A stretch of 64,000 bases of DNA from Gerris lacustris (GCA_951217055.1 OX578281.1:27129101-27193100), one strand, 5' to 3'; positions 44,721 to 57,368 are shown, counted from the stretch's first letter. Notes: a model not told the origin generated them from the letters alone. Numbers and translations: made by a program.

Positions 44721-45767
44721 ATAGAATATATTTAAGGCGAAAGTTCAATTACCCTGGCTAAGATTATTCAGTAAATTTTGATAAAAGGTTCCAGAAAAAA
44801 TATTCGACCGGTTTTAATCCTGTATTTCAAGAAGAAGCAAATTTTACGAGGGCTGTACAGAGACGCCAAAAAATCAAATACAATAACCTAAAAAAACAAC
44901 CTTAATATCAAGAGCAACCCAAATAATTCACTAAATAATTCATAAATTATATTAAATAATTTACTAAATAATTGAATGCAAGTAGGAAAAACCGTAGCTA
45001 ATGAAGAAATGGAAAAAACTGGAAAAGGTGAGTATGTATGTGGGAAACTTTAGTACGGCTAGTGTCGGACGGATTTTTCAGTCTAAGTACATTTTATAAA
45101 ATTAATCATCGATATAACCAATTAAATGTTGATACATTAATTATGATATATAATAAGTTTTACCTTATTATGAGCCCTTAACAGGAACAATTAAGTTGAT
45201 TTACCTGAAACAAATAAATAAAAATCAATTAAACATAAAATAGTCTATATTAGATTGTTTAAAGAGAGGCTGAACATGTTGGAAATACTAGATAATGGCA
45301 AAGTCAGTCGTTTTGGCAAACGGGTCAAGACCGGCAGTCACAGTCACTAAGTTGGCAGGGATTTTTCACAAATTAACCAGTTAGTTCTATTTCTCCATGG
45401 AACTTCTACTTCGTACAATGAGTAATGAACTATTTTTAATATTAAGGATAAGGGTGGTAGGCAGTAGGGTCTAACTCGAAATCCAACACACCGAGAGAGT
45501 CACTGAACCAGTACTGGGGAAGTTGGGGATACATTGATGAAAAAATGCTTCGGCAAGCTCGGAAGCAAAAGGGGAGGAAAATTAAATAAATTAGACAATA
45601 ATGGATTGTAAAAGCATTACATTATTAAATACGCAATAGGACGCGAGGATGATATATGTGCTACACTTATTAGGGAAGAATCCTAATAGATATTTTCTGG
45701 CTTTTAACTTTAAATCTACTTGCCCTAACTTCAGTAGTCTAAGGCGCTAGTATTAAGATCAGGAGGA
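44721..45767. other. AT-rich, with a shortened hairpin motif at 45,547
   Basis: No gene recognised. 45,547-45,566 (GCTTCGGCAAGCTCGGAAGC) is the hairpin motif with its inner arm deleted, followed by the usual AAAA. Confidence 0.5.
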
Positions 45768-46342
45768 AAATAATTAATATAAAAATGCCATTTTCCAAAA
45801 CTGGTCTTATTTTCAATCTTTTTTTTTTTTTTTTTTTGGTTTCTGTATTCTTCACCTTAGTTGTATCTATGTGCAAAATTTGGGGAAGATTGAATAACGG
45901 GAAGTGATTCAAAATTGGGGTAATAGGTGTGCGATGAAACTTAAAAAGCAAATAAATTTGACCCAAATTTTTTTTTTTGTTCTTTCTTGTTTTTGGTTTC
46001 TGTATTCTTCACCATATATAGTTGTTTCTATGTGCAAAATTTGGGGAAGATTGAATTACGGGAAGTGGTTCAAAATTGGGGAAACGGAAATGTGCGATGA
46101 AACTTACAAAGCAAAGTAATATAAGACCAGTAATAATTAATATAAAAATGCAATTTTTCAAAACTGGTCTTATTTTCAACTTTTTTTTTTTTTAATTTCA
46201 TTTAATTTTTTTTTTTTGTTTCTGTATTCTTCACCTTAGTTGTATCTATGTGCAAAATTTGGGGAAAATTGAATGACGGAAAGTAGATCAAAATTGGGTA
46301 ATAGGTGTGCGATGAAACTTAAAAAGCAAATAAATTTGACGC

Positions 46343-46373
<31 letters not shown>

Positions 46374-46508
46374 GGTTTCTGTATTCTTCACCTTAGTTGT
46401 ATCTATGTACAAAATTTGGGGAAGATTGAATCTCGGGAAGTGGTTCAAAATTGGGGAAACGGAAATGTGCGATGAAACTTACAAAGCAGAGTAATATAAG
46501 ACCAGTAA
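45768..46508. repeat. Higher-order tandem duplication (2 x ~365 bp)
   Basis: The phrase GGTTTCTGTATTCTTCACC (or its GTTTCTG form) occurs at 45,838, 45,995, 46,218 and 46,374. 'taattaatataaaaatg' at 45,771 and 46,134 and 'agaccagtaa' at 46,124 and 46,499 mark a ~365-bp unit that itself holds two ~160-bp subunits. T-tracts of 11-30 separate them. The 70-75 residue frames on both strands follow the duplication and are non-genic. Confidence 0.9.
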
Positions 46509-47304
46509 AAAGATTTGAGTCCCGTCTAGATCGGTGAAACATTTACAAGTACACACGGAAATAAGTTTATAATTTCCCTTGTACTATAGGGTCGCTACTG
46601 TCTATTCGTTTATACTAAGCCGTAGGGAGGTGGTTCTTTCCAATTCTAACCTTAGCAAGTCTATACAAGAGGGAAAGTGACTATCTTCTCTATTTATTAC
46701 CTCTGCGTCTTGTGAAAAGAAATTCAAAGAGGAGTGTAACAAATGATATACTAAACTTAAGAAAAACTAATTACTTTTAAAGTACCTACAAATAATAATC
46801 TTGTTAATCTATCATTCAAATTAAATAATAAATTCTTTTGATTAAACTAATTTTGTTAAATTGTATTATTAAAATGTTTATGGTTATTTAAATAAAACAA
46901 AGAAAGTTAAATAATGAAGTTAAAGTTTTTGTTTTACCTGGTGTTTAGGTGTGTGTTTATATAGATATTATAATTGAAATAAGTGATATAAAAACAACTT
47001 TCATTCTTAGATCTATTAAATAATTAAAAGATCCTTTTTGTTAAGTGAAGAAGAAACGGGGGTTATAATGATTAAACTCATATTGATAACACTGGTAACA
47101 CTGATGATACCAAATGATCAAACTAAAGGTCGACCTAAAAAAATATAAGCTTAGCCTCGTTTAAAATTAGAACTCTTCGGTATTGCCGATGTCAGTACAG
47201 TCTGGTGCTAATATATTGAAGAACGAAAATTTGTTGTGTTTCAGGCATCAGAGTGGTTCCGTGTCTGTCTACCAGTGTGACGGCCCTCAATTTCTGCGAA
47301 CCAA
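46509..47304. other. No gene recognised
   Basis: AT-rich sequence without features I can support. Confidence 0.5.
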
Positions 47305-47450
47305 CATACCTCAAAAAACTACTCCTACGAATTTAATGACATTTGGATTTGGATGGTAGGTCATAATTAGCCCATTATTGGTCCCAAATAAGTTTCAACC
47401 TTCTGCGCTCATTTGTGTCTCTTCCACATGCGCACTAAGATACATTTATT
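47305..47450 (+). repeat. Family H dispersed repeat (copy 2)
   Basis: Matches 39,236-39,395 block by block ('ctacgaatttaatg', 'tggatggtaggtcata', 'ttattggtccca', 'acatgcgcac'). Confidence 0.65.
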
Positions 47451-47489
47451 TACACCAATATCTTCAAAAGCACTTCATCGTATTATAAT

Positions 47490-47795
47490 CAGCCTAAATT
47501 AGAGTAACAGTAATGGCTTGATAATGATTAAATTGTTTCCATAGTTCGTGTAAATAATGCAATCACTTGAGTATCAAAGTATTTCTATTTTAGAGTAAAA
47601 CAGAACAGTAGTGAGTGGTACAGTAGGGACTCGATTTGGGTTACATTATTAGCGTAGTTCGTGTAAATAATGAAAACGCTTGAGTATCATAGCCATTCTG
47701 AATTGTAGTAACAGTAGTGGCCTGATTTAAGTTACATTGTTTGCATAGTTCGTGTAAATAATGAAAACACTCGAGTAACAGGTCCAGCGAGGAGC
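47490..47795. repeat. ~90-110-bp tandem repeat, three units
   Basis: 'catagttcgtgtaaataatg' (one copy 'cgtagttcg') at 47,541, 47,653 and 47,744, each followed by 'actcgagta'-like and preceded by 'agtagtggcctgat'-like phrases. Imperfect and non-coding. Confidence 0.75.
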
Positions 47796-48171
47796 TGTAC
47801 AATCTATGCTACGTATCTATGCTGATGTACACACGTATACAGGCCAAAGTGAACCCTAATGCATATTTATGTCGTCAGTGTAAAGCGGTAGGCCCATCAG
47901 TATGCATTGTCCGCTTTGGGGCCCTCCTGAGTCAGACTCTCAAGGGGCATCCTCTTCAAATGAAAAAATATTCGGGACCACTTCGTTCCCTTTCTACCGG
48001 AGGCCCCTAAATTATCGTCACTACCTCTCAAGAGTATCTTTTCAAAATAAAACTCCACTTTTTCTCCTCCTTCTTTCCTTTTTTTACATACAGGCTTTTT
48101 TTTGTAGAAAAACTCGCAACTTTTAGTAATAATAATAAAATTCTTCACTCAAAAAAGATACCCTATTGTTA

Positions 48172-48173
<2 letters not shown>
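47796..48173. other. No gene recognised
   Basis: Opposed short frames at 47,819-48,148 with no similarity I know. A slightly GC-richer stretch lies at 47,895-48,010. Confidence 0.45.
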
Positions 48174-48246
<73 letters not shown>

Positions 48247-48260
48247 AATATATATATATA
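48174..48260. repeat. (AT)n microsatellite
   Basis: About 70 bp of pure AT followed by a short imperfect continuation. Confidence 0.97.
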
Positions 48261-48407
48261 AGTATAAATAAAAATAAAATGTATAACATGCAGATGCCTG
48301 GCACACAGTTGACATGAGAGTTGGGTAAAAAAAAGTCCCCCTATTGGGATATTAAACTGAAGGGAGACATATATTTACATTAGCTACATTTTCTCTCTCT
48401 CCCTCTG

Positions 48408-48409
<2 letters not shown>

Positions 48410-48494
<85 letters not shown>
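48410..48494. repeat. (AT)n microsatellite
   Basis: About 85 bp of pure AT only 150 bp from the preceding array. Confidence 0.97.
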
Positions 48495-48497
<3 letters not shown>

Positions 48498-48935
48498 CTT
48501 GTATACCATAGACGCGTCTGTATAGACAATAGACTAGAGACGAGAGACTAATGACATATTTTTAAAAACCACTCTTCTGAATTTAACGTACTTTAAAACG
48601 TATTAATCCACTAAACAATGCAAATCAACTTTTCTTGCTGTTACACTAATTTCAGCCTATATACAACACGTAAATACGAGAAAGCAAAAATTGAAAAATC
48701 AGGAACTTAAGATGACGAATAATTATAATTGTTACCCACATTTTTCTACTTTTTGATTTGGCTTTATCTTTACACGCATCTATAACCAAACAAAATAAAA
48801 ATCATCTTAAACATGGTAGTTAAGCATAAAAGTATTATTAAACCTTGAGAAATTGTTATAATCTCATTGATAAGATATATAAATATTAAAAATGAGAGAA
48901 AATGCTTTTCAATTTTGTGTTCGCTTTCAAAATAT
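48495..48935. other. No gene; possible family B scrap
   Basis: 'agacgcgtctgtatagaca' and 'ttttaaaaaccactcttctg' at 48,512-48,580 resemble the CAGAC-rich part of family B in reverse. The rest is AT-rich. Confidence 0.4.
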
Positions 48936-48939
48936 TTGA

Positions 48940-49050
48940 CCTACACGGAATTACACTGTTTCATAACCCGAAATCCTGCCACTAAGGGATTTACCAGCCC
49001 TGAAACTACCGAGTCAATTTTAGGGCGCTCTAACCCCTACACCAAGGAAA
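48940..49050 (-). mobile_element. tRNA-like SINE head (weak)
   Basis: Minus reading TCCTTGGTGTAGGGGTTAGAGC resembles the 5' half of Gly/Gln-type tRNAs with an A box. The B-box region (GGTAAATCCC) is decayed. A pyrimidine/C-rich body to about 49,290 could belong to the same element but lies on the upstream side of the head, so the structure is uncertain. Confidence 0.4.
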
Positions 49051-49341
49051 ATTAGGTTGGCACCCCTTCTCCTGGTGATGTCAGAGTGATTTCACCCCTT
49101 TACCAAACCCCTCCTCTCCCCAAGTCCTGGACAACTCTTCATCTTGCAGGGGGAGCCCGACACCCCTCCAAGATCGATAATCTATCTAGTGTTTATCGAC
49201 CTCCCCCCTTCAACAGGAGGGAGTCTGTTATCTTCATCGAAGAGCAAATATATATTTTGGAGGGGGTAAAGCCTTTTACCACCAACCTTCATTAAGCTCG
49301 ACGAAAATTACTTTTTTAATCTTTCTTCCTTTTTTTTATTC

Positions 49342-49343
<2 letters not shown>

Positions 49344-49411
<68 letters not shown>
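49344..49411. repeat. (AT)n microsatellite
   Basis: About 68 bp of pure AT. Confidence 0.97.
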
Positions 49412-49417
<6 letters not shown>

Positions 49418-49661
49418 GGAAATATAAAAGAAGAGCAATTTAATATTTATCCAATTTTCAAGCGCTTTCTCTCCAACCTTGAGTGAAGGAGGGAAAATAA
49501 TAATAATAATAATTATTTCCCTATTCTTACTTTATTTTTCGTACTACTATATTAAATGGAGGTGATATGTTAAAAGTATAAATCAAACATTAATGAAAAG
49601 TTTTGTAAGAAGCAATAAAGATAAATATTAGTTCAACAAACTCGGACATAAACTCATTACA

Positions 49662-49925
49662 AGGTAGAGAGATATCAACACATCACTAAATTATTACAGG
49701 ACAGAGAAATTAACAGACATTACATTATTACAGGAAAAAGGGATCAGCACACACGATCACATAGCTTCCGTTACTTTCGGTAAGCTCGGAAGCAAAATAT
49801 CTGCACACTGCACTAGGTCATTATAGGATAAAGATGTCAAAACACAACAGTATATCATTTCAGAGCAGAGTCATCAGCACACTACACTAAGTCATTACAG
49901 GACAGAGAGATCAACAAGTTTAATC
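49662..49925. repeat. ~37-bp minisatellite interrupted by a hairpin cassette
   Basis: Units of 'gacagagagatcaacacactacactaagtcattacag' type start near 49,667, 49,704, 49,739, 49,829, 49,866 and 49,903. Spacing is 35-37 bp except for one of 90 bp, where 50 bp of foreign sequence (49,753-49,802) is inserted. Confidence 0.8.
49753..49802 (+). mobile_element. Hairpin cassette inserted in the minisatellite (motif copy 4)
   Basis: A 50-bp insert containing GCTTCCGTTACTTTCGGTAA and CTCGGAAGC (49,764-49,793). It is bounded by GCACAC at 49,747-49,752 and 49,803-49,808. The uninterrupted minisatellite units have this hexamer once. It is the most complete hairpin of the six copies: stem GCTTCCG/CGGAAGC plus TTAC(C/T)/GGTAA. 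Confidence 0.65.
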
Positions 49926-50174
49926 ATTAATTTGATTGTAAAAACATGTTTCAACTATTTGGGATTTGAACGAGGTATCTCCGTGGAAGGACCAAACTTT
50001 AGGATGAGTTCATTTTTAAATTTTTATTTTTAGTTTCTTGCAAAATATTGCTAATCGTAACGTAGATTACAATGGTTAATTAGTTGGTGGTTAATAGTAG
50101 AGTACAATGGTTTATCGTGAGAGGAGAGGCTACCCAGTGGTAGTACTCCTATCAGGTATTGTACATTATTTTAA
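49926..50174. other. No gene recognised
   Basis: AT-rich. Confidence 0.5.
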
Positions 50175-50745
50175 TTATTGTAAAAAATCTAGAGAGAATA
50201 AAAAATTGAGCGCGGACCAAGTAAAATTGAAGGGAAATGTGGGAACTTTGGTCGAAGGGTGGCAATAAGAGCACCGTCTGTTAGTGTCCATACGTTTAGA
50301 TTTTATGTGCATAGCCCAAGTCATGCGTCGGTCGAGATGGAGACCTAGGTATTTTACGGAAGAGGATTGAGCGATGACTAGAGAGTAAAAGTGACACGAA
50401 CACGACGTGAAGACTTTTTTTTTCATTTATTTTTAACCTCTATTTTATTAACCAAGGTTCAAGGAGTTCAAGGTAGTTTTGGATGTTGGTGGATGATTCA
50501 TTGGGATCAGAGGATGTGGAGACTACACTCTTGTCATCGGCGAAGGTAGCTAATTGGGTAATTGGAAGTTGAAGGATATTGGACGTATAAAAGGCGTATA
50601 GTAAAGGACCAAGAATACTTCCTTGTGGCACACCAGCGAAAATAAGACATGTAGGTGAACGGGTAGGGCCACAGTTTACATGGAAGTAAAGATAGTGAAA
50701 GATAAGTAAAGATAGAAAGACACGGAAGTTAAGATGAGTGAGCAT
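50175..50745 (-). pseudogene. Jockey-clade LINE reverse transcriptase relic
   Basis: Minus reading starts upstream of AGVPQGSILGPLLYAFYTSN (RT motif B region, G-V-P-Q-G-S). It continues with LATFADDKSVV, which is motif C with both catalytic Asp intact, and ends in a WLIK block. After a frame change come SSVKYLGLHLDRRMTWAMH and a degraded tail. The 101-codon frame at 50,440-50,745 is one of the best-preserved coding pieces of the window. The RT fingers, endonuclease and C-terminus are missing. The C-terminal relic at 43,407 is of the same clade. Confidence 0.88.
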
Positions 50746-52371
50746 TGACCATGATAATATTCATGGTAAGAAAGTTTGAATTCATCAGTTAACCAATTAG
50801 TTTAAGATAAATGTGCAAGTGCATTAACCACGATAATATTTACTCTATGCAAGTTTTACATGCTATGAAGTTGTCACTATAAACCTATTCCTTTAAGATG
50901 AGTTTCCAATAAACAAAGTGAAGTCCAGTAGTAACCATTGTTAAGAAAGTTTGAATTTAACTATTCGTATAATGCATCAACCACGATAATATGCGTTGTC
51001 ATAGAAGTATGAATTCATTGCAATCTTAACCTTTGTCGTTGTAGATTATTGAAGTAATAAGATTTACAAAAAGGAATAATAATCAGGTGATTTCATAGTT
51101 CTTTTTTTTTTCATAAACACGTAAATTTAAACTAATAGTTTGTTATTTCATTCTCGAGTTGATTTTTTTCCTTTTTTCTTTTTTTTAACTTTGCCTCGCT
51201 AAAACAGTGTGTTAAGTGCACGCAAGGCAATATCGAGGGGATCCCCCCCCCCACTCCCCTGCGTGACCCCCTCCCCACAGTTTAGTCACGCAAACCACTC
51301 AAATCAATGCACGAGTTATAAGCCGCACACGCGGAAATACTCGAAGTGTATTAAGGAGAGTTTTCGTTTGAGTGTATCGTAACAACGTATACACATATAT
51401 ACGTTGTTAAAGTTGATATCTTTTCAACGTGAAGTCAAGTCGAAGGCACTTGTATATAACGTCGTCAGCTCAATTATAATAAAGAAAAGAAGGGAGAAAC
51501 TTTGTTCCTATTGATCCCCGATCCTTTTGACACAGTAGCGAATATGCGTTGCACACAATAGCCCCTCAACTTATCCACTTCTTATGTTTCTACTTTCTCT
51601 CTCTTTATAAACCATTATCTCGGTCTTTTAAAAACCGATTTCGAAAAGATTAAGTATAAAAATTGGATCGTATTAACTATATAGCCTTAAACATTAACGT
51701 AATTGAGTTTAATAGGCTTGAATATTAATGTGATAAAGAATTCTTAAAGCAGCAACGCTAAAATGAAGGCATTCAAAAGATTTTAGTTGATATCAAATTA
51801 TATAATATTCCAAGGGATGTTAGTTTAATTTAATCTTTATTTATAATACTTAAATCTTATATTCTTAGATAAGGAAGTTGAAGGAGTATAGTTACAAAGT
51901 AATATAGTAAATTAGCTAGGCACTTCCATTCCTCTCATTTCAGGAAGCCAATGAGAGCTCAAGTTCATCAAAATCCTGAAGACATTATTAGACCTTCCTA
52001 CGCTGCCATCTCACTAAAACACATTCCTTACAGACTTTTCATCTCAATTCCACATTCATTTTAATTTTGTAATCTCATCATGATAATAATTTCTAAATAT
52101 TCAATATAATAAAAAATAAACTCTCTGACACTGAAAGCTCACTTCAATGTTAGAGCCATGCAATGTCTAATTTAGTTATACATATGATATCAATCCCTTA
52201 ACTGAACTGATATTGGACATTAAACCCGCAGAAGCCTACACACCAAGTTAACAACAGACAACCTTGCAGCTGTAAATATTAACTGCAGATGACATTACTG
52301 GTGTAAAAAATATCTTAAGAATCTTTGAATTGAAAATGGTAATTATTTTATCTCTAGTTTTCAAACTACAG
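50746..52371. other. No gene recognised
   Basis: AT-rich. It contains an inverted repeat AACAACGTATA / TATACGTTGTT at 51,381-51,408, repeated 'accacgataatat' phrases at 50,747, 50,827 and 50,980 that suggest a decayed ~80-150-bp tandem repeat, and a C-rich run near 51,241-51,275. Confidence 0.45.
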
Positions 52372-53460
<1,089 letters not shown>

Positions 53461-53592
53461 GGTCCTTTGGGCCGGAACTAAAGCAATTGGTTTGGTCCTT
53501 TAAGCCGGATCCAGCATATTATTCTGATCCTTTGATACGGATCTAGCACAATTATTCTGATCCTTTGAGTCAGAGCAAGCAAAATAATTTTA
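53461..53592. repeat. 33-bp minisatellite, four units
   Basis: G(G/A)TCCTTTG.G.CGGA phrases at 53,461, 53,494, 53,526 and 53,559 (32-33 bp apart). Units of the 'tccttt.agccggat' type often sit near the ends of LTR retrotransposons in insects, but I see no LTR or coding region here, so that link is only a suggestion. Confidence 0.8.
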
Positions 53593-53954
53593 TAGATGTA
53601 GCAGATAGTGATAATGATAATACACTGACACAGTAAGTCCACTATAATACACCATAGAGTTTGCTACCACTAAAAATTGCGGACAGAATGTAAGTGTGTG
53701 ACATGCGCAAATATGCTACATTGATGGGGAAGCAGGCTTATTTATATCGTGATTTGATAGCTTACCAATTTTTTGGTGTTATTAATTTAATAATGACTTA
53801 TGATAATACAATAAAATTAGTTGTAAAATCTTAAAACCCTCTTTCAAGAGTCTCAAACTGTTTAACAAATTATGTTTTTCATATTAGTCAATTCCGTTTT
53901 CCAGACAAAAAAGCGACAGACATCTTAACATAAGTTTATAGAATAACTTATTCA
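53593..53954. other. No gene recognised
   Basis: AT-rich. Confidence 0.5.
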
Positions 53955-54230
53955 AATAGTCTGTCATCAATTAGTGTGACACATAGCTTCTTAGCGTACT
54001 ACATGGCTGGTGGCATTGGAATAAAAATAACGGGTGTTTTGACCAATTTCGATTCCTAGTGGGAATCAAACTTATTTTTATTCAATTTTGAATGTGCGGA
54101 GGCTAAAAATTGTTTCCTGATGTCTAAAAAAATCTTTCAAGGAATGTTTGAATTCGGGGACATAAGAAAATAATTCCATTCTTCAGAATGATCAAAATGC
54201 TTCCGTCACCTTCGATTAGCTTAGAAGCAA
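53955..54230 (+). repeat. Family D repeat (copy 3) ending in the hairpin motif
   Basis: 'agtctgtcatcaattag', 'acacatagctt' and 'cattttgaatgtg'-type blocks in family D order. It ends with hairpin motif copy 5 at 54,199-54,228 (GCTTCCGTCACCTTCGATTA..TTAGAAGC), preceded by 'cagaatgatcaaaat'. Confidence 0.55.
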
Positions 54231-55683
54231 TATTAATATAAAAAATTATCAAATAAAAAGAAGATTCAGAATTACCAGAAACAATTTATTTAATTTTTAT
54301 CATTTCTAGTGATAAATTTTAACTTTGAATAATAGTTACTACTAATAAATAAAATACATAATCTTTAAAGCCAATTATTTAAAATAGAGCATTGGAATTA
54401 TTTCAAATTCAAATTTTTCTTTTATTATAAATCCATTTATTTTAACAAATTTATAACATCTATAAAATACCTGAATAAAATACAATTTAAGATAGAGGAA
54501 ACAATAAATTTCGATTGCTACAGAAACATGTCTAGACTTAGTTTAGTGTTTGAATAAATTATTAAAATTAAATTCTAGCGAATAATATTACAAAATGGAG
54601 ATATTGAATTTAACTATTTTAATAAAATAATATTTTATATTTAAAAAAGTGGCAGTTTTATAATTTGAAGATAATATGACAGAATGTTTTATTAGGAAAA
54701 CGCATAAAAAATCATATAAATTTGGATAGGATAATTATAAGTTTGTTTGATGTTGTTATATTCTTTTCTGAATATTTATAGAAGTAACAAGATCAAATAT
54801 TAACCTAACGATAATGTAATATTAGAAATGTACATTGTAACACAACTCATCCTTTTGCTTAACAAAAGTATGAATTCTTCATACTTCATCCTGCATTGTC
54901 TAGATGCCGTGTCACCTGACGATGTAATATATTGATATGAAGATAGTGGTGGATGTTAATTAATATTTATCATTAAGGCAGAGTCTAGAAGGTTTAGACA
55001 TTCTCGGACTATATGGCCTAGATTCTGCATTTAAGCGCATCCATACGGCTGGTATGTGAACTGGGCAGATCCAGTCTTCAGTCTGGGGGATAATATGATC
55101 TGTCCCAGATAGACCCATCAGCGTGTGTCTGCTTAAGTGTGAACAAAAGAGTACTCGTTTTTACTGCGTTTTTTTGTTAACCCGCCATCGTGTTACCCAC
55201 ATAAGTTTATTACCCACAAATCAGAAGTTGTATTCTTATGTTTTGATTATACATTTTATTTCAAGCTTATCGGTGTTTCAAATACTTCCTCCTCATCTCG
55301 GCATCTTTCATCTTCACCAGCATTCGCGAAACCAGGACTTTCAGGTTCTGGGTTCGTCTTAGAATTAAATCTTACCTTCCAGACGAACTTATATTCTGTG
55401 TTCTCTGCCGTCTTATTCTTAGGATAAAATATTTTAAATTATATTCACTAGGTGCTATCGTTTGAGTCCACAATATCCCGCCCCCTTACCACCTCCCCAT
55501 TTTTTCCTTTATTACAACCAGTGCTGCCAGTTAGGGTTTAATCCTCCTTCAATATTAAGGGGATATCTACCAGATAGTAAAGCTCATATTTTGTAAAACG
55601 AAAGTAGTTATTGTTAAATATGAGAGCGTGCATGGAGGTCTTATTATTAAGGAAAAATAAAAATTTTCTCTACACAAAAAATT
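54231..55683. other. No gene recognised
   Basis: AT-rich to 54,890. 54,895-55,400 is somewhat GC-richer with 79-codon and shorter frames and no recognised family. Confidence 0.45.
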
Positions 55684-55936
55684 AACTTTTTACTAGCCAA
55701 AGCAACTTTCAGCCTCCATAAGACCATCATCAGTGCAAAAATGTAAAAGAAATAGAGTTACATTATAACAGGAAATAAAAGAATAAAAATTGTGAGCCTA
55801 CTTCATGTCAGAGATCGACATAAGACTGACTTCTTTTCTTTTATTTCCTGTTGTTATGTAACTCTATTTCTTATATATTTCGGCACTGATGATGGCCTTA
55901 TGAAGGCTGAAAGCTGCTTTGGCTAGTAAAAAGTTT
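55684..55936. mobile_element. Fold-back pair resembling Penelope-like element ends
   Basis: The arms at 55,684-55,787 and 55,833-55,936 are ~100-bp inverted repeats around a ~45-bp loop. The outer part of each arm reads CTGATGATGG..AAGGCTGAAA and then TTTGGCTAGTAAAAAGTT. Terminal sequences of the CTGATGA..GAAA..TTTGGCTA type are familiar from Penelope-like elements, whose terminal repeats can be inverted. No reverse transcriptase or GIY-YIG coding is present between the arms, so this is a solo fold-back. Confidence 0.55.
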
Positions 55937-55963
55937 ATTTTACGTCGAGAGACAATTTTTATT

Positions 55964-56625
55964 AGGGTCCGTAGGCAAAACCAAGGACCCTTATATTTTC
56001 CTGCGTGTACTAAAAAAAAATATTTTTCAAAAAAATTAGGGAAAAAAAACTTAAGGGTTAAAATTTTCTTATTTTTTTTCGACACAGTGAGGGGTATCAT
56101 ATGAAAGGGTACGTCGAGCTGATTACAAAAATATATAATTCTTTGGTTATAACTTATAGGCGAGCGTTAGGGCGAGCGTAGGCGAGTTTGAAGTGGCTGT
56201 GAAACGTGGCCCCCCCCCCCTCTATCTCGCTTATGTGAAGTGCAACAAATCTGAAATAATTCCTGAACATTCTTTGACCAAAAGTAAAGATACCACTTTT
56301 TGGAATTTTCGAAAAAAATATTATTTTATTTTTTATTGACAAAATACTTATAATTATGGTGATTTTTTTTTTTTTTTTTTTTTATAATTATGGTCTTTTC
56401 TATGTATTTATAAGGTTGTAGTCCGGTTCAGTGGCAAACAAATACTTTATCGGAAGTTTTTTATGTGTTTTGAGAATATCAGACCCATAGGATAGTTCAA
56501 AGAAGCTTTTTAGCATTTTGAAAAACACCATCAATAGGCAAATACTTAAACTATACAGGGTGGCCTACGGACCCTCGCTGTGTGCACTAGCACACACTTG
56601 ACCTGTTTATTTTTCCTTAAAGTAA
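55964..56625 (+). repeat. Family C dispersed repeat (copy 2) with 13-bp inverted ends
   Basis: Body as in 9,560-10,080. In this copy AGGGTCCGTAGGC at 55,964-55,976 is the exact reverse complement of GCCTACGGACCCT at 56,563-56,575. Termini of a DNA transposon are therefore possible. The other copy keeps only the right motif (10,032-10,044). A T-tract lies near 56,366. Confidence 0.7.
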
Positions 56626-56859
56626 TTATAATTTATCCATCATCCTTCAGTGTACTGATAAATGTAATATATATTGTATTGGTTACTTGATTTTGTAGAA
56701 TCATTTGTAAACTTATAATTTGTAGAATTTATTGATTTAGGGCTTATATGCAATGTTAACTTAAATTGTATGTTACATTTAAATGTAAACTATTGTCGAG
56801 TTCTGATTCTTACGGAAATAGTAAGATTTTTTTAGTCATTCTTCTTAAAATGTTAAATT
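56626..56859. other. No gene recognised
   Basis: AT-rich. Confidence 0.5.
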
Positions 56860-56875
56860 TTGTGTCATCATAATA

Positions 56876-57352
56876 GTAGTTATCTAGTACTTCCAACTAG
56901 ACGGGTAGCACGAACCACTTGTTTGAACCTAGCAATCAGGCCTTATACGAGTAGTAGACCCATTTTACTTGCCCCGTGGTGGAGAGTTCCAGCTACTTCA
57001 TACATCATACATTTGTACATTGTACCGCCGAAGCGAGTACGATGTGGTCATTATTAGTGAGCTATATAAGCTTGCGTCAAAGCGTAGGGAAGAAAACCTC
57101 TCAGGGAAGAAAACCTCTCAGGGGGTGTCCCTCGCCCTACTCCGTCTTCGAACCATAGATACAAATCACATCTCATGACACGGATCGAACCCACATCAAA
57201 GCGTGGGGGAAGAGAACCCCCTCAGGGTGTTCCCTCGCCCTGCTCCGTCCGCGATTCATAGATGCAATTCAGAGTATCATGACACGAGATCGAACCCACG
57301 ATCTCATTGATAGCTGGGCGGCGCCTAGAGCACCACGGCCATGCTGGCTCCC
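56876..57352 (-). mobile_element. tRNA-derived SINE with perfect 16-bp TSD, family S2
   Basis: Flanked by TTGTGTCATCATAATA at 56,860-56,875 and 57,353-57,368, a perfect 16-bp target-site duplication as left by LINE-driven insertion. Read on minus from 57,352 the head has ATGGCCGTGGTGCTCTAGGC (an A box of Leu/Ser-tRNA type) and GTGGGTTCGATCTC (a B box). The body holds two ~118-bp repeats (about 57,075-57,192 and 57,193-57,301), each with a B-box-like 'gatcgaacccac'. A partial copy is at 38,405-38,525. The overlapping 60-69 codon frames are not genes. Confidence 0.93.
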
Positions 57353-57368
57353 TTGTGTCATCATAATA

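Noticed and set aside
45739..46494. Repeated 70-75 codon frames on both strands
   Set aside because: They recur because the DNA is tandemly duplicated. Reading frames differ between units and include poly-T/poly-A.
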